Assembly: GCA_905372595.1 (NCBI GenBank)
Contig: CAJPPS010000037.1
Coordinates: forward strand, 1-9,395
Origin: an uncultured Capnocytophaga sp.
GTDB lineage: Bacteria > Bacteroidota > Bacteroidia > Flavobacteriales > Flavobacteriaceae
DNA length: 9,395 bases
Direction: 5' to 3'
Under the pieces are notes generated by a model that saw only the letters and a program-made list of their open reading frames with translations, had not been told where the DNA came from and did not search any database. Below, piece after piece: positions 1-6,400 of this stretch. The translations under genes were made by a program, and so were the position numbers. Positions within the stretch are counted from its first letter, which is position 1. Each line of letters opens with the position of its first letter.

Positions 1-31
1 ATATTATAAAATATAATAAAATAATTATAAC

Positions 32-1189
32 ATGAAATATTTTTTTAAAATTTCTTTTATGGCATTAGCCATTGGTCTTTTGGCCATAGGATGTAGTAAA
101 AAAGGAGATGATGAAGTAACTCCTAATCCTAAGAACCCTTCTAATCCTACCAATCCTTCTAACCCCAGTAATCCTCCTGTAGCTTCCCCATTGAAGTTTA
201 CCCCTGAAAATCCCTCAGTAGAGGTGGAGAAAACAACTACAGTTAGCATAGTAGGGACTTGGAACACTACCGACAAGGTAAAAATAGACAATGAGGAAGT
301 TGCTGCTCTACAGGGTGCAGTTCAGGACAACAAACTCACCCTCTTAGGTAAAAAAGTGGGAACGACCAAAGTACATATCCTCTCTGCTGACAACAAAGAA
401 AGAGGAAGCTTTGAGCTTACTGTAAGCCCTAAACTTTTGCTCTCTTTCACCCCTGAAAAAGCCGTTGTAAAAGAAGGAGAAACCACTACAATTACTTTCA
501 GTGGCGTATGGAATGCTACCGATAGAGTACAAATTGTCAATGGGGAAATAGCTCAACTACAAGGCAATGTAACTGATAACAAAATTACCCTTTTAGCCAA
601 AAAAGCAGGGACTACCAAGGTAGAGATTTTCACTCAGGACAACCGCAGTCGAGGTAGTTTTGAAGTATCTGTGTATATCTTGGCTAGCACTCTTAAGCTA
701 CCTCATAAGAATCCCCTACCTCACTATAGGACAGATATTACCGATCGAGAAGAATACAAGCGCCTGATAGAAGAAAGACTTCTGGCTTATGAAAAGCTAA
801 TGGTCAAATTAGAGAATTTAGAAAAATACCCTCTTGATATATATCGTTATAATGACCAAAACAATTTATATCTCGAAGGAATAAGAATCTCCAGAGCTGC
901 AAAACAATACTATAAGGAGAATAAAGATACTGCCAGTATCAGAGACCTAAAGAATACTTATGAGAATCTACACCAATATGGAGTTTGCTATGCAGAAGTA
1001 GAGATTATGGTTCGTATAGCTGAGCAATATCGCAAGAAATATCCTACCCATACCGAGATAGAGAATCTTATTAAGGAAAATTTCAATGGAGAATATGGCA
1101 ACATAGATGGCCCTAATCTTACCAATTATCTCAATGACAATATGGTTACTACCTATAACAAAATTATTGATATTGTAAACACCTTATAA
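32..1189 (+). CDS. Putative surface lipoprotein with two Ig-like repeats and an unrecognised helical C-terminal domain
   Basis: The 385-residue product starts with a lipoprotein signal peptide: Lys/Phe-rich n-region, hydrophobic stretch from about residue 7, and lipobox L-A-I-G-C with the lipidated Cys at 21. The mature start is C-S-K-K-G-D-D-E; lysines followed by acidic residues resemble the lipoprotein export signal that sends Bacteroidota lipoproteins to the cell surface, so surface exposure is inferred. Residues 32-49 are six Asn-Pro-X triplets, a likely flexible spacer. Residues 54-132 and 137-215 are two similar beta-rich units (about 45 of 79 positions identical) that look like bacterial Ig-like (BIG2-type) domains. 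Residues about 216-385 are charged, tyrosine-rich and look alpha-helical; I do not recognise this part. No enzyme motif is visible. The start is fixed by the signal peptide. It is the only + strand gene, convergent with the long - strand operon. Its promoter must lie mostly left of the window, because only 31 AT-only-like bases precede it. Confidence 0.85.
   Translation: MKYFFKISFMALAIGLLAIGCSKKGDDEVTPNPKNPSNPTNPSNPSNPPVASPLKFTPENPSVEVEKTTTVSIVGTWNTTDKVKIDNEEVAALQGAVQDNKLTLLGKKVGTTKVHILSADNKERGSFELTVSPKLLLSFTPEKAVVKEGETTTITFSGVWNATDRVQIVNGEIAQLQGNVTDNKITLLAKKAGTTKVEIFTQDNRSRGSFEVSVYILASTLKLPHKNPLPHYRTDITDREEYKRLIEERLLAYEKLMVKLENLEKYPLDIYRYNDQNNLYLEGIRISRAAKQYYKENKDTASIRDLKNTYENLHQYGVCYAEVEIMVRIAEQYRKKYPTHTEIENLIKENFNGEYGNIDGPNLTNYLNDNMVTTYNKIIDIVNTL
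125..178 (+). repeat. Asn-Pro-X triplet repeat (spacer of the lipoprotein)
   Basis: Six consecutive nine-base units encode N-P-K, N-P-S, N-P-T, N-P-S, N-P-S and N-P-P. Codons vary between units (aat/aac, cct/ccc), so the repeat is kept at protein level more than at DNA level. It links the lipidated N terminus to the first Ig-like unit and probably holds the folded domains away from the membrane. Confidence 0.8.
191..427 (+). repeat. Ig-like repeat unit 1 of the lipoprotein
   Basis: Encodes residues 54-132. The unit shares with unit 2 the order F-T-P-E, T-T-T, G-x-W-N-x-T-D, L-Q-G, D-N-K-x-T-L-L, G-T-T-K-V, D-N and R-G-S-F-E. The alternation of hydrophobic residues and the G-T-T-K-V strand resemble bacterial Ig-like domains. 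It aligns to unit 2 without gaps over 79 residues, which points to an internal duplication. Confidence 0.75.
440..676 (+). repeat. Ig-like repeat unit 2 of the lipoprotein
   Basis: Encodes residues 137-215, offset 83 residues from unit 1 with a four-residue joint. Identity to unit 1 is about 57% counted by eye. The nucleotide sequences have diverged clearly, so the duplication is not recent. The unit ends just before the change to a helical, charged C-terminal region. Confidence 0.75.
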
Positions 1190-1190
1190 T

Positions 1191-1238
1191 AAAGAAAAAA
1201 TAAAGAGTGAAAAATGATTTTTCACTTTTCACTCTTTT
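1191..1238. terminator. Bidirectional hairpin terminator between convergent genes
   Basis: Two alternative stems share this spot. A tight one pairs 1203-1214 with 1218-1229 (one G-U pair, TGA loop). A wider one pairs 1202-1213 perfectly with 1226-1237 around a 12-base loop. On the - strand the stem is followed by a T-rich run (complement of 1191-1200), as expected for an intrinsic terminator of the response-regulator operon. On the + strand it ends in TTTT at 1235-1238. The right arm contains the last bases and TGA stop of the response regulator (1229-1231), so the terminator starts inside that gene's end. Confidence 0.75.
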
Positions 1239-1900
1239 GTCAATTTATATCCCACACCTTTAATGGTCTTGAGGTTAATACCCTCTATCTTCGATCTAAT
1301 ATTACGAATATGAACATCTAAAGTACGACTATGGGAAAGCTTCTTATCCCATATTGCTTGAGTAATTTCTTCCCGAGTGAATATTGTATTAGGCTTACTG
1401 GCAAGAAGAGAAAGTAGCTCAAATTCTTTCTTAGGAAGGAATATTTCCTTATCTTTTTGGATAACACTATATGTATCGGGGCGGATAGAAAAACTGTCAG
1501 ATGAGGGAGGCGTAACTCTCTCTCGGGAACTCAGGCGAAGGAGGGCTTTTATCTTGTATAATAAAAGTTTGATTTTGGTGTCTTTATAGATAAAATCATC
1601 CGCACCAGCCTCAAAGCCTGCCAGAAGAGCATACTCCTGATGTGTCTCAGCTAGGAGAACAATAAGAGAGGGTGTTCCTAAGGTGCGAATCTGTTGGCAT
1701 AACTCCACACCATCAGGATCTTCTAGAAAGATATTTATAAGAATCATATGAGGAGTTACTTTCTTTAGGATATTCAGGGCTTTTTTGCCTTCAGTTGCCG
1801 TTAGGGAGTCAATTCCTTCTCGAAAGAGATAATTCGAGGTAGCTTCTAACCATTGTGAATCACTATCTACTAGGAGGATGAGAGGTGCTTCTGTCGCCAT
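1229..1900 (-). CDS. OmpR/PhoB-family response regulator with a degenerate (pseudo-)receiver domain
   Basis: The 223-residue protein has a receiver-like domain (about 7-122) and a winged-helix DNA-binding domain (about 136-221). The second domain is textbook: E-F-E-L-L-S-L-L at 159-166, T-R-E-E-I-T-Q-A-I-W at 175-184, recognition helix with R-T-L-D-V-H-I at 192-198, and the G-V-G-Y-K-L wing at 215-220. The receiver keeps Asp12, the G-A-D-D-F turn (99-103) and Lys106. However, the position of the phosphoacceptor Asp is Asn56 (I-L-I-N-I), the switch Thr/Ser is Leu83, the second pocket acid is Ser13, and the usual Pro after the Lys is Asp107. Phosphotransfer is therefore unlikely; comparison with known atypical OmpR regulators suggests phosphorylation-independent DNA binding. 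It is the last operon gene, overlaps the thioesterase gene by 31 bases, and no histidine kinase is nearby. Its target genes are unknown. Confidence 0.9.
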   Translation of the reverse strand: MATEAPLILLVDSDSQWLEATSNYLFREGIDSLTATEGKKALNILKKVTPHMILINIFLEDPDGVELCQQIRTLGTPSLIVLLAETHQEYALLAGFEAGADDFIYKDTKIKLLLYKIKALLRLSSRERVTPPSSDSFSIRPDTYSVIQKDKEIFLPKKEFELLSLLASKPNTIFTREEITQAIWDKKLSHSRTLDVHIRNIRSKIEGINLKTIKGVGYKLTKE

Positions 1901-2319
1901 TGTTCATAGAAATTAGGGTTATATAAGCAAAGGGTGCCTTCTTTCAAAGAAGTGAATACTTGTATGGTTTCTCCTGTACAAACTACTTCTCTCTGTTCAT
2001 TATAGATAACATATTGGAATACTAACTTGGCGCTAAGAGTGTCCATATAGTTTGTTTCTACTTCGATAAGCTCTCCATAACGTACCATTTTTTTGTGTTC
2101 GCATAGGCTTTTGATAATGGGGGTTGCAAGTCCATTTTTCTCTATCTCTAGATAGGAAATTCCATATTTTCTCCCAAAAGCTTCTCTTCCTTCTTCAAAA
2201 TACTTGATGTAGTTCCCGTGCCATACAATGCCCAGAGGATCTGTCTCACTGAATCGAACACGGATTTGGATACTTTCCTTTAGAGAAGTGGGTTTATATA
2301 CTTCTTTTAGTTTTGCCAT
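1870..2319 (-). CDS. Acyl-CoA/acyl-ACP thioesterase, 4HBT hotdog family (YbgC/FadM-like)
   Basis: The 149-residue, single hotdog-domain protein carries the 4HBT signature: E-T-D-P-L-G-I-V-W-H-G-N-Y at residues 25-37, followed by F-E-E-G-R-E at 41-46. Asp27 is at the position of the catalytic Asp of the YbgC/4-hydroxybenzoyl-CoA thioesterase group; His34 and Glu42 are also in the conserved places. Length is usual for the family. It should hydrolyse a cytoplasmic acyl thioester; the acyl chain cannot be told from sequence. The start overlaps the end of the ABC permease gene by 26 bases, and its end overlaps the response regulator start, so translation is probably coupled. Together with the dehydratase and ABC genes upstream it looks like part of a lipid or polyene pathway (inference from context). 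Confidence 0.9.
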   Translation of the reverse strand: MAKLKEVYKPTSLKESIQIRVRFSETDPLGIVWHGNYIKYFEEGREAFGRKYGISYLEIEKNGLATPIIKSLCEHKKMVRYGELIEVETNYMDTLSAKLVFQYVIYNEQREVVCTGETIQVFTSLKEGTLCLYNPNFYEQWRQKHLSSS

Positions 2320-3568
2320 ATAGGATAGAAATTATTATACAAGAAATAAAAAACAAACCGAGATAACCTATTTTTGGCAGTACAGAGAGGAAAGAGCCCT
2401 GTCGCAGGAGTACCTCATAGAAAGCCTGTAAAGCCCAATTCATAGGAGAAAGTTTAGCAATGGTTTGCATAAAGGGAGGCATTACGAAGATAGGAATCCA
2501 TATACCTCCTATAGCAGCTAATATCACCGTGAGAGTGGCTCCTAAGGGGGCTGACTGCTCTTGAGTTCGGCAGAGTGTCCCTAAGAGAACTCCTATTCCT
2601 ATAGCGGCTAATCCTGCTCCTAAAGCAATCAGTGATAAGACCTTTATATTTTCTCCTATTTCAAGAGGAGGAAGTCCTAAGTAGGGAAATATATACATTC
2701 CTATGGTGAGCATCATAAAGAACTGTAATAGGCTAATACACAAAAATACGAATACCTTAGCCAACAGGAGCTCTCCATAGGATAAAGGAGAAGTAGAAAG
2801 GCGGATATAAGTGCCCTGAGTTCTCTCCTTTACAATGTTGGTCGAAAGAGGAATAGTGATAAAAAAGATAGCAAAAAGAGTCCAAGCAGGTACATTGTGC
2901 TGTACCGAATTAGGAATCTGTGCCACAGATGTAGGATTAATCTCAGTAAAAGTAACAAGGCTTCCTCCTGTAGGGAAAGGAAGTTGCTTACCTTCACCTA
3001 ACTCCTTCTCAAAGGCTGTGTATATAAATTGGTTCTCTACTTGGTACATCATCTTGTCAATATGAGTCTTGACCATTTCTTTGAAGGAAAGGGGTAAGGT
3101 AGGGTCAAAGTAGAGGTGTATTTCCTTGGTTTCAAAGGGTTTGATAGATTGTTCATCAGTAGTATCCTCCATAAAAGCGCTCAGTATTCTATCTACCTTT
3201 TGCTTCACTTCACTCTCCAAGTCTTCGGATAGGTCAGCAGGGAGCACAATTGCTATAGGGAATGTTCCTTCTCGCACTATTTTTTTTGCTTTTTTTTCAT
3301 CAAGATTCCTGATGGCATCATCAGAAAAAATGGTGAAAAAACCGCTCTCTTCCATACTCTTACGTATGTGTTGGCTTATCGTTCCGTGATCATTATCTAC
3401 CAAAATAATTGCTGTTTTCTGTTCGGTAATGTTACGAAAAGCACCGTCCTGTAATAGGGTAACGGTAATGACCAAGAGCAAAGGCATTATAAAAAGAATC
3501 AGAAGTCCTCCCCAGTCTCGGCTTATAAGGAGTATTTCTTTGCGAATAGAAGCTAGAAATCGGCTCAT
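2294..3568 (-). CDS. ABC-2 type transporter permease
   Basis: The 424-residue membrane protein has the ABC-2 layout: a cytoplasmic N terminus, TM1 at about 20-40, a large extracytoplasmic domain (about 41-225), then about five further helices at roughly 226-246, 268-290, 308-332, 341-363 and 399-417. The segment K-E-R-T-Q-G-T-Y-I-R-L after TM2 is the cytoplasmic coupling helix region typical of the family. It pairs with the ATPase gene just upstream, with which it shares an ATGA start/stop overlap, so the two form one transporter, probably as a homodimer of each. YbhR/YhgE-like exporters move drugs, lipids or polymers outward; the flanking fatty-acid-type enzymes suggest a lipid-linked substrate here, but that is inference. 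The thioesterase gene overlaps its 3' end. Confidence 0.9.
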   Translation of the reverse strand: MSRFLASIRKEILLISRDWGGLLILFIMPLLLVITVTLLQDGAFRNITEQKTAIILVDNDHGTISQHIRKSMEESGFFTIFSDDAIRNLDEKKAKKIVREGTFPIAIVLPADLSEDLESEVKQKVDRILSAFMEDTTDEQSIKPFETKEIHLYFDPTLPLSFKEMVKTHIDKMMYQVENQFIYTAFEKELGEGKQLPFPTGGSLVTFTEINPTSVAQIPNSVQHNVPAWTLFAIFFITIPLSTNIVKERTQGTYIRLSTSPLSYGELLLAKVFVFLCISLLQFFMMLTIGMYIFPYLGLPPLEIGENIKVLSLIALGAGLAAIGIGVLLGTLCRTQEQSAPLGATLTVILAAIGGIWIPIFVMPPFMQTIAKLSPMNWALQAFYEVLLRQGSFLSVLPKIGYLGLFFISCIIISILYGKTKRSI

Positions 3569-4311
3569 AGTATGGAATGTTGGGTGGTTAGCTGAATAAA
3601 TACTTCTTCTAGATTTTGGGCTTGGTGTTGCTTAATGAGAGCCTCTGGAGTATCTTGACAGAGAATTACACCTTGGCTTAGAATAGCCACTTTATCACAA
3701 AAGTCCTGTGCTTCCTGCATATGGTGAGAAGTGTAGAGGACCGACATTCCTTGTGAGTTCAGCTCCTTTAAGTATTCTATAATGATGTTTTTGGACATAA
3801 CATCTACTCCAACAGTGGGTTCGTCTAGGAAAAGGACTTCAGGGGTATGGAGGATTCCTGCGATAAGATTGATTCTACGCTTCATACCTCCAGAAAAATG
3901 TTTGATTTTCTTATCGGCAACCTCTAGAAGGGTAACTCTATCAAGGGCTTGTGTTATTTTTTGTTGGAGATTCTTCCCTCTTAGCCCATATAGGCTTCCG
4001 AAGTAAGAAAGATTCTCTCTTGCTGTTAGGGTAGGGTAGAGGGCATATTCTTGGGGAACGACACCTATTTTATGAAAAATCTCTTTGGATTGCCTAGGAA
4101 ATGATAGATTAGAGATAGAAAAATCACCAGAAGTAGGCTTTATACTACCCATTAGAATAGACATCAAGGTTGTTTTTCCAGCTCCATTAGTGCCTAATAT
4201 TCCGAAAATATCTCCTTTTTCTACAGAAAACGAGATATCTTTCAGAGCAAAATCCTCAGAAGAACGATATTTCTTATAAAGATGAGAAATATGAATGGCT
4301 TTTTCTGTCAT
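3565..4311 (-). CDS. ABC transporter ATP-binding protein
   Basis: The 248-residue nucleotide-binding domain has all motifs in order: Walker A G-T-N-G-A-G-K-T-T at 40-48, Q-loop Gln87 (V-P-Q-E), signature F-S-G-G-M at 139-143, Walker B V-L-F-L-D-E-P at 159-165, D-loop G-V-D at 168-170 and switch His196 (T-S-H-H). It should therefore be an active ATPase. The V-P-Q-E-Y-A-L-Y-P-T-L-T-A-R-E-N stretch and the F-S-G-G-M-K-R-R signature are typical of ATPases that serve ABC-2 exporters (CcmA/DrrA/YadG-like). It has ATGA overlaps on both sides: its start with the stop of the 131-residue gene and its stop with the permease start. This argues for tight translational coupling and a single ATPase-permease complex. 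The substrate is not evident. Confidence 0.95.
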   Translation of the reverse strand: MTEKAIHISHLYKKYRSSEDFALKDISFSVEKGDIFGILGTNGAGKTTLMSILMGSIKPTSGDFSISNLSFPRQSKEIFHKIGVVPQEYALYPTLTARENLSYFGSLYGLRGKNLQQKITQALDRVTLLEVADKKIKHFSGGMKRRINLIAGILHTPEVLFLDEPTVGVDVMSKNIIIEYLKELNSQGMSVLYTSHHMQEAQDFCDKVAILSQGVILCQDTPEALIKQHQAQNLEEVFIQLTTQHSIL

Positions 4312-4703
4312 TTGAAAGGATTTTTTAATTCTTCTATGGAGATTCCAAAAAGAGAAGCATATTTCTGAAGTGTTTTCTCAGATAACTTTTTGAATACTTG
4401 TGGTTTTTTGTGTCTTTTGATGAGCCATTGCCATCGGTTCATATAGCTGGCTAAGGTAGCCCAATCCATACGAGTACGTAGCATATAATAGGGGATGGGA
4501 CTTTGCTTTCCAGCTAGGATAAGTTCTTTTGTTTCCAGAAGCTGTTCTTCCAGTAGGCTGATGGAGGCTTGTATAGCAATATCCTTTACTTCCCATCCTT
4601 CACTAAGGGAAGTGGTATAATTTCCTTCATTATCAGTTACATAATAGACTTCTTGGAGTTCTCCTAAGGCACCTTTATCGTGAGGGACTTCGTTCTCTTT
4701 CAT
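4308..4703 (-). CDS. Uncharacterised 131-residue protein in the dehydratase-ABC transporter block
   Basis: No family name can be given with confidence. The protein is soluble, with no signal peptide or membrane segment. The N-terminal part (about 1-45) is acidic; residues about 46-66 form a helix rich in Leu and Glu. The C-terminal half holds a compact basic, Trp-rich helical region: M-D-W-A-T-L-A-S-Y at 78-86, W-Q-W at 92-94, K-R-H-K-K-P at 96-101, then L-Q-K-Y-A and I-S-I-E-E-L. The K-R-H-K-K-P-x-V-F-x-K-L piece followed by a Y-A-x-x-F-G-I-S-x-E-E-L helix recalls small helix-turn-helix-like folds, so DNA or protein binding is possible. I have an impression that similar small proteins sit beside dehydratase and ABC genes in Bacteroidota polyene-lipid clusters, not verifiable here. 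Both ends are 4-base ATGA overlaps, which supports its being a real, co-translated gene. Confidence 0.8.
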   Translation of the reverse strand: MKENEVPHDKGALGELQEVYYVTDNEGNYTTSLSEGWEVKDIAIQASISLLEEQLLETKELILAGKQSPIPYYMLRTRMDWATLASYMNRWQWLIKRHKKPQVFKKLSEKTLQKYASLFGISIEELKNPFK

Positions 4704-5137
4704 TGAATAATCTCTTTGATAAACAAATTCATTTGTGCTTCTGCTAACAATGAATTCTGATAATATACAGAAGCTTCCATTGCACAGAGGCTATACTGCT
4801 CGTCATCAAACCTTGATAAGAGCTTAGCACGGGTACATATGGCTTGTGATGCAAGGGGTAATTCATATATATCAGCTCTTTTTATAGCACTGATATAACC
4901 TATAACATTTTTAGAAACATCATTGATTCCAAAGAAAAATTGCCCTACAATAGCAGAACAGGTTTGTGCCATATTTTCAATTAAGCCAGCTTCCGTAAGG
5001 TGTCCTTTTTCAAGAAAAATACTATTTTCCTTAATGAAAAATTCAGTAACAACACTTGTATCATCTATAGCCGTGATTGTATCCACCATTAGCATAGGAG
5101 GACGATGAGGAAGATATTTGCCAATAGAAATATTCAT
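4700..5137 (-). CDS. 3-hydroxyacyl-ACP dehydratase-like protein, hotdog fold (ApeP/FabZ-like)
   Basis: The 145-residue protein opens with Y-L-P-H-R-P-P-M-L-M-V-D at 8-19, the FabZ/ApeP-type start. The central helix reads G-H-L-T-E-A-G-L-I-E-N-M-A-Q-T at 45-59, matching the FabZ segment G-H-F-P-G...E-A-M-A-Q but five residues shorter and without the usual F-P-G-x-P-V-M-P-G loop. His46 and Glu54 are candidate catalytic residues. The shortened loop and the M-A-Q-T-C-S-A pattern fit ApeP-like dehydratases of aryl-polyene and flexirubin pathways better than housekeeping FabZ. The likely reaction is loss of water from a 3-hydroxyacyl-ACP to give a trans-2-enoyl-ACP. The gene begins three bases after the M48 protease stop and ends in an ATGA overlap. 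No ketosynthase or carrier protein is in the window, so its partners must be elsewhere. Confidence 0.85.
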   Translation of the reverse strand: MNISIGKYLPHRPPMLMVDTITAIDDTSVVTEFFIKENSIFLEKGHLTEAGLIENMAQTCSAIVGQFFFGINDVSKNVIGYISAIKRADIYELPLASQAICTRAKLLSRFDDEQYSLCAMEASVYYQNSLLAEAQMNLFIKEIIQ

Positions 5138-5140
5138 ATA

Positions 5141-6061
5141 CTAATACTGTTCTAATACTTGGATACGTTTGTTGATAGGAGGATGGGTAGCGAAAAGAGC
5201 AAGAAATCCTTCTGCTTTATAGTCAATAAAGAGTTCTTTTACTTCATCGTTCTTGATTTCTTTGATGGTAGAGTGTCCTGAAATCTTCTTTAGAGCGCTT
5301 GCTAGAGCCAATGAATTTCGAGTGAGCTCCACGGCACCTGCATCTGCCATATATTCACGAGAGCGAGAAAGTGCCAGCTTAAAAAGAATTGAAAGTAAAT
5401 AAATTGCCCCTACCACCAGCAGGATGATAAGAAGTACAGCTCCGCCTCCTCCTTTGTCATTCTTACGATTCCTTGAAGAAAATCCTCCTCTTACCAACAT
5501 TCGTAAGGTAATATCAGCAAGAGTGGCGAAAATTCCTACAAAGACAATAGTTACAATCAGTAAGCGGACATCACGATTGCGAATATGGGTGAGCTCGTGT
5601 GCAATCACTCCTTCTAATTCTTCATCATTAAGAGTATTGATAATACCTCGTGTGAGTGTAACGGCAAAAGTCTTCTCATTAATTCCAGAGGCAAAAGCAT
5701 TCAAGGCGTCACTTTCTATGATATAGAGCTTAGGCATTGTCATTCCTACAGATATACACAGGTTTTCGGTCAGGTTATACACCCGCATATTTTCTCTTCT
5801 TTCCAATGGTTGTGATTGGGTAGCCATCTGAATCATCTGAGTATGGAAAAAATAGGAAATAAAAAACCATATAGTTACCCCTATGATAACAATAGGAATG
5901 ATAGAAAGGAACTGGGCATTGGTTGTTTGTATTTCTTGTTCTGAGAGTATATATAATACCACATATACCCCTACTAATATGAGTAAGGGGAAAGCCAATA
6001 GAAACAGTATAGACTTGGTATTGTTTCTTATAATTTGTTGTCGTATCCCGAGGTATTGCAT
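5141..6061 (-). CDS. M48 family (HtpX-like) membrane zinc metalloprotease
   Basis: I choose the ATG at 6059-6061 (306 residues), which starts one base after the upstream stop. An ATG at 6095-6097 would add 12 residues but overlap the previous gene by 35 bases. Zinc-site motifs are complete: H-E-L-T-H at 155-159 with Glu156 as catalytic base, and S-R-E-Y-M-A-D at 234-240 with Glu236 as third zinc ligand. N-A-F-A-S-G at 121-126 and A-T-H-P-P at 291-295 are also typical. Four hydrophobic segments lie at about 17-39, 53-71, 166-186 and 207-228, the HtpX layout with the active site facing the cytoplasm. A Gly/Lys-rich loop (about 198-206) precedes the fourth. The family degrades damaged membrane proteins. 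The lemA gene upstream is a common neighbour of M48 proteases, which supports a membrane quality-control role. Confidence 0.93.
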   Translation of the reverse strand: MQYLGIRQQIIRNNTKSILFLLAFPLLILVGVYVVLYILSEQEIQTTNAQFLSIIPIVIIGVTIWFFISYFFHTQMIQMATQSQPLERRENMRVYNLTENLCISVGMTMPKLYIIESDALNAFASGINEKTFAVTLTRGIINTLNDEELEGVIAHELTHIRNRDVRLLIVTIVFVGIFATLADITLRMLVRGGFSSRNRKNDKGGGGAVLLIILLVVGAIYLLSILFKLALSRSREYMADAGAVELTRNSLALASALKKISGHSTIKEIKNDEVKELFIDYKAEGFLALFATHPPINKRIQVLEQY

Positions 6062-6062
6062 A

Positions 6063-6398
6063 TTATCCGAATGAATTTCTATTATATAAGACTTCAAACC
6101 TACTATAGGCTTGCAAATCTGTAAAATGTCGAGAATAGAGCTCTGTTACTTTCTCATTATCCTCTCTAAGCTGATGGGTAACCTCCACCACTTGTAAGAA
6201 AGTGGTTTGGAGCATTTCTCCATAGATATTCTTATAGGTTCCCTCACAGGATTTGCTATATTGTTGAGCAATTTCTCTAGCAGAGCCTTCGGAGACTTCC
6301 TCTATAGAAAGAATTGTCTCATCATAGGTTTTTGTTCCTGTATGGAGGTTTTCTGTTTGTAAGAGAACAAGAGCTATATATTTAGACATTTTATTCAT
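6063..6398 (-). CDS. Small DUF4288-like protein between lemA and the M48 protease
   Basis: The 111-residue product has no signal peptide or membrane helix. The order of elements is an N-terminal beta strand (Y-I-A-L-V-L-L), a second strand with E-T-I-L-S-I-E, a helix beginning S-A-R-E-I-A-Q-Q-Y, a long strand F-L-Q-V-V-E-V, and a C-terminal segment with E-L-Y-S-R-H-F. That pattern resembles DUF4288 proteins, whose function is unknown; this is recognition by eye and moderate. An internal ATG at 6387-6389 (residue 4) could also serve as start. The gene starts two bases after the lemA stop and ends one base before the M48 protease start, so the three are almost certainly cotranscribed. Its placement suggests an accessory role for LemA or the protease. 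Confidence 0.8.
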   Translation of the reverse strand: MNKMSKYIALVLLQTENLHTGTKTYDETILSIEEVSEGSAREIAQQYSKSCEGTYKNIYGEMLQTTFLQVVEVTHQLREDNEKVTELYSRHFTDLQAYSRFEVLYNRNSFG

Positions 6399-6400
6399 TC

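Noticed and set aside
25..291. Open frame on the - strand with a Gly/Leu repeat opposite the lipoprotein start
   Set aside because: The Gly-Leu-Glu pattern is the antisense reading of the Asn-Pro-X repeat; the + strand has a clear signal peptide and lipobox.
5424..5726. Open frame of 100 codons antisense to the M48 protease
   Set aside because: It covers the conserved HEXXH region on the other strand, and its low-complexity Ser/Arg/Ile content is typical of shadow frames.
6062..6097. Upstream ATG for the M48 protease adding 12 residues
   Set aside because: It overlaps the preceding gene by 35 bases and adds residues with no family likeness, whereas the ATG at 6059-6061 follows the upstream stop by one base.
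6095..6102. TAGGTTTG on the - strand, a TAnnTTTG match about 34 bases before the M48 protease ATG at 6061
   Set aside because: The only upstream TTTG is 11 bases away, too close for a -33 element, and the site is within the DUF4288-like coding sequence of a tightly packed operon.
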